Positions 58,949 to 64,000 of a stretch of 64,000 nt of DNA are shown here, one piece after another; position 1 is the first letter of the stretch, and each line of letters starts with the position of its first letter. The notes beneath the pieces were generated by a model. It worked only from the letters and a program-made list of their open reading frames with translations. It searched no databases and was not told the origin of the DNA. This DNA is from Streptomyces griseus subsp. griseus. Its GTDB lineage: Bacteria; Actinomycetota; Actinomycetes; Streptomycetales; Streptomycetaceae. The DNA is taken from the NCBI RefSeq assembly GCF_000720255.1, contig NZ_JOJE01000002.1:62001-126000 (forward strand), given 5' to 3'. Both the position numbers and the translations under genes were made by a program.

Positions 58949-61912
58949 ATGGACGACGGTGTACCGCGCGTGCCGGAGCAGAGGCGGCCCGGCTCCTCCG
59001 AGGAGCCGACGGCCCTGCGTTTCGGTCTGCTCGGCCCGGTGCGCGCCTGGCGCGGCGAAACCGCCCTGGCCACCGGCTCCCCCCAACAACGCGCCCTGCT
59101 CGCCGCCCTGCTGTTGCGCGAGGGCCGTACGGCGACAGCCGGCGAACTGATCGACGCCCTGTGGGGCGAGGACCCGCCGTCCCAGGCGCTGGCCGCGCTG
59201 CGCACCTACGCCTCCCGGCTGCGGAAGGTGCTCGACCCGGGCGTCCTCGCGAGCGAGTCCGGCGGCTACGCGGTACGCGGGCTGGGCGACGGCGCCCTGG
59301 ACCTGGCCGTCGCGCAGGAACTCGCCACGGAGGCGGAGAAGGCGCGCGGGACCGGAGACCTGTGCCATGCGCGGGACGCGCTGAACCGGGCGCTGGGCCT
59401 GTGGGACGGCGAGGCGCTGGCCGGCGTCCCCGGCCCGTACGCGGAGGCGCAGCGGGTCCGCCTGGAGGAATGGCGGCTCCAACTCCTCGAATCGCGCCTG
59501 GACATGGACCTGGAGCAGGGCTGCCACGCGGAGGCCGTCTCGGAGCTCACCGCGCTGACCGCGGCCCACCCCCTGCGGGAGCGGCTGCGGGAACTGCTGA
59601 TGCTGGCCCTGTACCGCTCGGGCCGCCAGGCGGAGGCGCTGGCGGTCTACGCCGACACCCGTCGGCTGCTCGCCGACGAACTGGGCGTCGACCCCCGCCC
59701 GGGTCTGCGCGAACTGCAGCAGCGCATCCTCCAGGCCGACCCGGCCCTCGCCGAGCCGTCCGCCCCCGTCGCCGAACCGCCCGCCGTCCTGGTCCGCCCC
59801 GCCCAACTCCCGGCCACCGTCCCCGACTTCACCGGCCGCGCGTCCTTCGTCGCCGAACTCAGAGACGTACTGGCGTCGGCGGACGGCCGCGTGATGGCGG
59901 TGTCGGCGCTCGCGGGCATCGGCGGAGTCGGCAAGACGACCCTGGCCGTGCACGTCGCCCACCAGGCGCGAGGGGCCTTCCCCGACGGGCAGTTGTACGT
60001 CGACCTCCAGGGCGCGGGACAGCGGGCGGCGGAACCGGAGACGGTGCTCGGCGCGTTCCTGCGGGCCCTGGGGACAGCCGACTCGGCCGTACCGGACTCC
60101 CTGGAGGAGCGGTCCGCCCTCTACCGCTCGGTGCTGGACGGCCGCCGGGTCCTCGTCCTGCTGGACAACGCCCGCGACGCGGCCCAGGTACGCCCCCTGC
60201 TCCCCGGCACCGCGGGCTGCGCCGCCCTCGTCACCTCCCGCGTGCGGATGGTGGACCTCGCCGGAGCCCACCTGGTCGACCTGGACGTCATGTCCCCCGA
60301 CGAGGCGCTGTCCCTCTTCACGAAGATCGTCGGCGAGGAGCGGGTCGCCTCCGAGAGGGAGGCCGCCCTGGACGTGGTCGCGGCGTGCGGATTCCTCCCG
60401 CTGGCCATCCGCATCGCCGCCTCCCGCCTCGCCGCCCGCCGCACCTGGACGGTGTCCGTCCTCGCGGCGAAGCTCGCCGACGAGCGGCGCCGGCTGGACG
60501 AGCTCCAGGCGGGCGACCTGGCGGTGAAGGCGACCTTCGAGCTGGGCTACGGGCAGCTGGAGCCCGCCCAGGCACGCGCGTTCCGCCTGCTGGGGCTGGC
60601 CGACGGCCCGGACATCTCGGTGGCCGCGGCGGCCGCGGTGCTCGACCTGGCGCCCGACGACACGGAGGACATGCTGGAGTCCCTCGTGGACACCTCGCTG
60701 CTGGAGTCCGCGGCTCCGGGCCGCTACCGCTTCCACGACCTGGTCCGGCTCTACGCGCGTGCATGCGCGGAACGGGACGAGTGGCCGCCCGGCGAGAGGG
60801 AGACGGCGCTGTCCAGGCTGCTGGACTTCTACCTGGCCACCGCGGCCGGGGTCTACGCCACAGAGCGCCCCGGCGACCGCCTGGTGGACCATCTGGCTCC
60901 GACGGAGTACCCGGGGATCGTCTTCCCCGACCGCCGCGCGGCCCGCGACTGGCTCTACACGGAGGCCAACTGCCTGCTGTCCATGGTCCGCCAGTCCGCG
61001 GCCCGGCCGGACACCCTCCCCCGCGCCATCGACCTGCTGTGGGCCGCGCTGGACCTCTCCGAGTCCGGGGCGAACTCCCGGGAGTACGAGGCCACGGCGA
61101 AGGCGCTGCTGGCGGCCACCCAGCGGTCGGGGGCCGCGCGGGTCGAGGCACGCGCGCTGATGACGCTGGCCCACGCCCACCTCGACGGCGGGCGCTTCGA
61201 GATGGCCGACGAGGAGGCGGAGCGGGTGATCCGCCTCGCCCACGAGGCCGACGACCTGCTGCCCGCCTGCTGGGCCGGCAACGCGCGCGGGGTCATCGCC
61301 CTCTACCAGGGCCGCACCTCCGACGGCGAGGAGCACCTCTCCCGGGCCATCGAGGACTTCCGCGCCCTCGGCGACCGGCCGGGCGAGGCCAGCGCCCTGT
61401 GCAACCTCTCCCGCATCCACCTCGCCACCGGCCGCACCCAGAGCGCCGTCGCGCTCGCCGAACAGGGCATGGAGATCTACGACGCCATGGGCAACTCCAT
61501 GCGGGGTGCCAACGGGCGGTACGCGCTCGGCATGGCGCTCACCCAGAGCGGCCGGCTCACCTCCGCCGCCGACCGCCTCCACGAGGCCCTCGACGTCTTC
61601 CGCGAAAGCCGCCAGCGCCTGTGGGAGGGCATGACCCTCTTCCGTCTCGCCGAGGTCGACATCGCCGGGCACCACTACGCCCAGGCCGCCGCCAACGCGG
61701 AGATGGCCCTGACGGTGCTGCGGGGCATCGGCGGGGAGTGGCGCCGCGGCAACGTCCTGACGGTCCTCGGCCACGCGCTGACGGGGGTCGGGCACACGGG
61801 ACGGGCGCGGGTGTGCTGGGAGGAAGCGATGCGGATCTACGAGGAGTTGGGGGCACCGGAGGCGGTGGGGGTGCGGGCGCTGCTGGGGGAGGCGGAGGTA
61901 CGGGTGGCTTGA
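58949..61912 (+). CDS. AfsR-like SARP-NB-ARC-TPR regulator
   Basis: A 987-residue transcriptional activator, close to the length of AfsR. Residues about 25-110 are an OmpR-type winged helix (LRFGLLGPVRAWRG, ELIDALWGEDPPSQALAALRTYASRLRKVL); about 115-265 a BTAD domain ending DELGVDPRPGLRELQQRIL; about 300-570 an NB-ARC ATPase with P-loop GIGGVGKTTLA near 323 and VLVLLDNARDAAQVRPLLPG; the C-terminal third is TPR repeats. AfsR integrates Ser/Thr kinase signals and activates afsS, and a matching direct repeat and AfsS-like gene follow here. ATG 58949 is preferred to TTG 58925. Confidence 0.9.
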   Translation: MDDGVPRVPEQRRPGSSEEPTALRFGLLGPVRAWRGETALATGSPQQRALLAALLLREGRTATAGELIDALWGEDPPSQALAALRTYASRLRKVLDPGVLASESGGYAVRGLGDGALDLAVAQELATEAEKARGTGDLCHARDALNRALGLWDGEALAGVPGPYAEAQRVRLEEWRLQLLESRLDMDLEQGCHAEAVSELTALTAAHPLRERLRELLMLALYRSGRQAEALAVYADTRRLLADELGVDPRPGLRELQQRILQADPALAEPSAPVAEPPAVLVRPAQLPATVPDFTGRASFVAELRDVLASADGRVMAVSALAGIGGVGKTTLAVHVAHQARGAFPDGQLYVDLQGAGQRAAEPETVLGAFLRALGTADSAVPDSLEERSALYRSVLDGRRVLVLLDNARDAAQVRPLLPGTAGCAALVTSRVRMVDLAGAHLVDLDVMSPDEALSLFTKIVGEERVASEREAALDVVAACGFLPLAIRIAASRLAARRTWTVSVLAAKLADERRRLDELQAGDLAVKATFELGYGQLEPAQARAFRLLGLADGPDISVAAAAAVLDLAPDDTEDMLESLVDTSLLESAAPGRYRFHDLVRLYARACAERDEWPPGERETALSRLLDFYLATAAGVYATERPGDRLVDHLAPTEYPGIVFPDRRAARDWLYTEANCLLSMVRQSAARPDTLPRAIDLLWAALDLSESGANSREYEATAKALLAATQRSGAARVEARALMTLAHAHLDGGRFEMADEEAERVIRLAHEADDLLPACWAGNARGVIALYQGRTSDGEEHLSRAIEDFRALGDRPGEASALCNLSRIHLATGRTQSAVALAEQGMEIYDAMGNSMRGANGRYALGMALTQSGRLTSAADRLHEALDVFRESRQRLWEGMTLFRLAEVDIAGHHYAQAAANAEMALTVLRGIGGEWRRGNVLTVLGHALTGVGHTGRARVCWEEAMRIYEELGAPEAVGVRALLGEAEVRVA

Positions 61913-61938
61913 GGGGGCGCAGGGGCGTCCTGAGGGAC

Positions 61939-61960
61939 GTTCATCATTCGTTTATCGGCG
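61939..61960 (+). promoter_or_regulatory. SARP/PHO-box-like direct repeat before the AfsS-like gene
   Basis: GTTCATC (61939-61945) and GTTTATC (61950-61956) are two 7-bp repeats with an 11-bp period. AfsR and PhoP compete for 11-bp GTTCAnC-type direct repeats in the afsS promoter of S. coelicolor. The position, between the activator gene and the peptide gene, fits. Confidence 0.65.
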
Positions 61961-62149
61961 CCCACCATCCTCAAGGGCAGTCGGTCCGTCGTGTCGGGGG
62001 GCAAACGGGCCGGCGCCGGGGCCGCACACCGGCGAAATAGGGTTGAGCGGCCCGGCGGCCCGTCCGGACATCCACGGGGGAATGCACGGACGGGCCGCCA
62101 CCGACGCAAGCGACGAACACGCCAAGTGCCAAGTGGGGAGCGAACGAAC

Positions 62150-62356
62150 ATGAGCGACGAGCCGGTCGTCAAGCCGCAGGGAGACATCCACGCCACGTCG
62201 GAGCCTCTCAAGACCGCCGAGGCCGCGGACGCCGAGATGACTCCCCAGGGCGACATCCACGCCACCGACGAGCCCACCGAGGCCAAGACCGAGGCCCGGA
62301 TCGAGACGAAGGGCGACATCCACGCGACGTCGGAGCCCTGGAAGCCGACGAAGTAG
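62150..62356 (+). CDS. afsS: AfsS-like small repeat protein
   Basis: A 68-residue hydrophilic protein with three repeats of the type P-Q-G-D-I-H-A-T-S/D-E-P (residues 9-19, 32-42 and 53-63). AfsS is a roughly 63-residue protein with GDxHAT-type repeats encoded directly after afsR and required for AfsR-dependent antibiotic and nutrient-stress responses. Position, size and repeats agree. GGGGAG precedes the ATG. How AfsS acts is unknown; there is no DNA-binding domain. Confidence 0.85.
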   Translation: MSDEPVVKPQGDIHATSEPLKTAEAADAEMTPQGDIHATDEPTEAKTEARIETKGDIHATSEPWKPTK

Positions 62357-62450
62357 TCCGGCGCTGGGGGGGACAGCAGGGGGCAACGCGGGAGCGCCTC
62401 TGAAGCGGCTCGGGGGAGCTGCTTCGGGGGGAGCACCCAGCTCGGGGGAT

Positions 62451-62493
62451 CGGCCGCGGCGGCGCGGAGCACGGAGGGGAGCCGCCGCGGCCG
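62451..62493 (+). terminator. 13-bp perfect hairpin after the AfsS-like gene
   Basis: Bases 62451-62463 (starting CGGCCGCGG) pair perfectly with 62481-62493 around a 17-base loop. A weaker stem with GAAGCGGCTC/GAGCTGCTTC arms (62402-62425) precedes it. The rest of the 301 bp gap to argG shows no gene except the ARG-box region near its end. Confidence 0.75.
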
Positions 62494-62621
62494 CGGTGCG
62501 TTCGGGGCGGCGTTCAGGACAGCCGAGCGGGTGTGAACGGCCGGCGCGTGACAGAGCGCGAGCGCGCCCTCACCCCGCGGGTGCCGTTACGCCGGGCGCC
62601 ACAAGAGAGATGACCTGAGGC

Positions 62622-64000
<1,379 letters not shown>

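Noticed and set aside
58772..61795. 1007-codon frame antisense to the AfsR-like gene
   Set aside because: Gln/Gly/Arg-rich shadow; the sense frame has complete SARP, NB-ARC and TPR domains.

Overview
The window is high-GC (about 70%) DNA with very strong GC3 bias, many GTG starts, ATGA/GTGA overlaps, DUF397/XRE pairs, a long SARP-NB-ARC-TPR regulator next to an AfsS-like peptide, and F420 biosynthesis. All of this points to a Streptomyces chromosome. No rRNA, tRNA, CRISPR array, complete insertion sequence or polyketide/NRPS assembly line was seen.

Layout. 0-5 kb: secreted carbohydrate enzymes (overlapping GH11 xylanase and CE4 esterase, then a GH20 protein with a C-terminal beta-propeller). 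5-16 kb: small regulatory modules (ECF sigma with a membrane partner, TetR/DHA2 efflux, ArsR/MFS, MerR), two methyltransferase/acetyltransferase genes, and decayed gene fragments at 9.4-10.6 kb. 16-25 kb: an XRE/DUF397 pair, a GPP34 protein, a D,D-carboxypeptidase with a roughly 550-residue acidic N-terminal region, a polytopic membrane protein and an EthD-like/SDR divergent pair. 25-34 kb: a sodium symporter, an ADP-ribosylglycohydrolase-like protein, a tandem universal stress protein, and a WhiJ/AbaA-type locus (ATP-binding protein, XRE regulator, DUF397). 34-43 kb: fbiC for the F420 precursor FO, a hydrolase/TetR/GNAT unit with a nested palindromic operator, an F420-type LLM oxidoreductase beside a CoaD-like gene fragment, and small hypotheticals.

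43.7-47.4 kb: a leftward polysaccharide operon consisting of a 66-residue peptide that is almost only a LAXTG sortase signal, a hyaluronan-synthase-like GT2 with N- and C-terminal membrane segments, and a UDP-glucose 6-dehydrogenase. 48-59 kb: leftward catabolic operons (SDR, LLM, D-aminoacylase-like, aldehyde dehydrogenase; amidohydrolase plus LLM). Their upstream regions share a TCTGACnnnnnGTCAGA-type palindrome with the EthD/SDR pair at 24 kb, suggesting one TetR-family regulon. Between these operons lie two secreted four-cysteine proteins that look like diverged paralogues with a possible aerolysin-like fold, and an orphan LuxR regulator with a degenerate receiver.

59-64 kb: an AfsR-like activator, an 11-bp direct repeat matching SARP/PHO-box layout, an AfsS-like repeat peptide, and argG, which runs off the right end. 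The least explained items are the bare-LAXTG/GT2/Ugd operon, the paired secreted proteins and the scattered shared operator.
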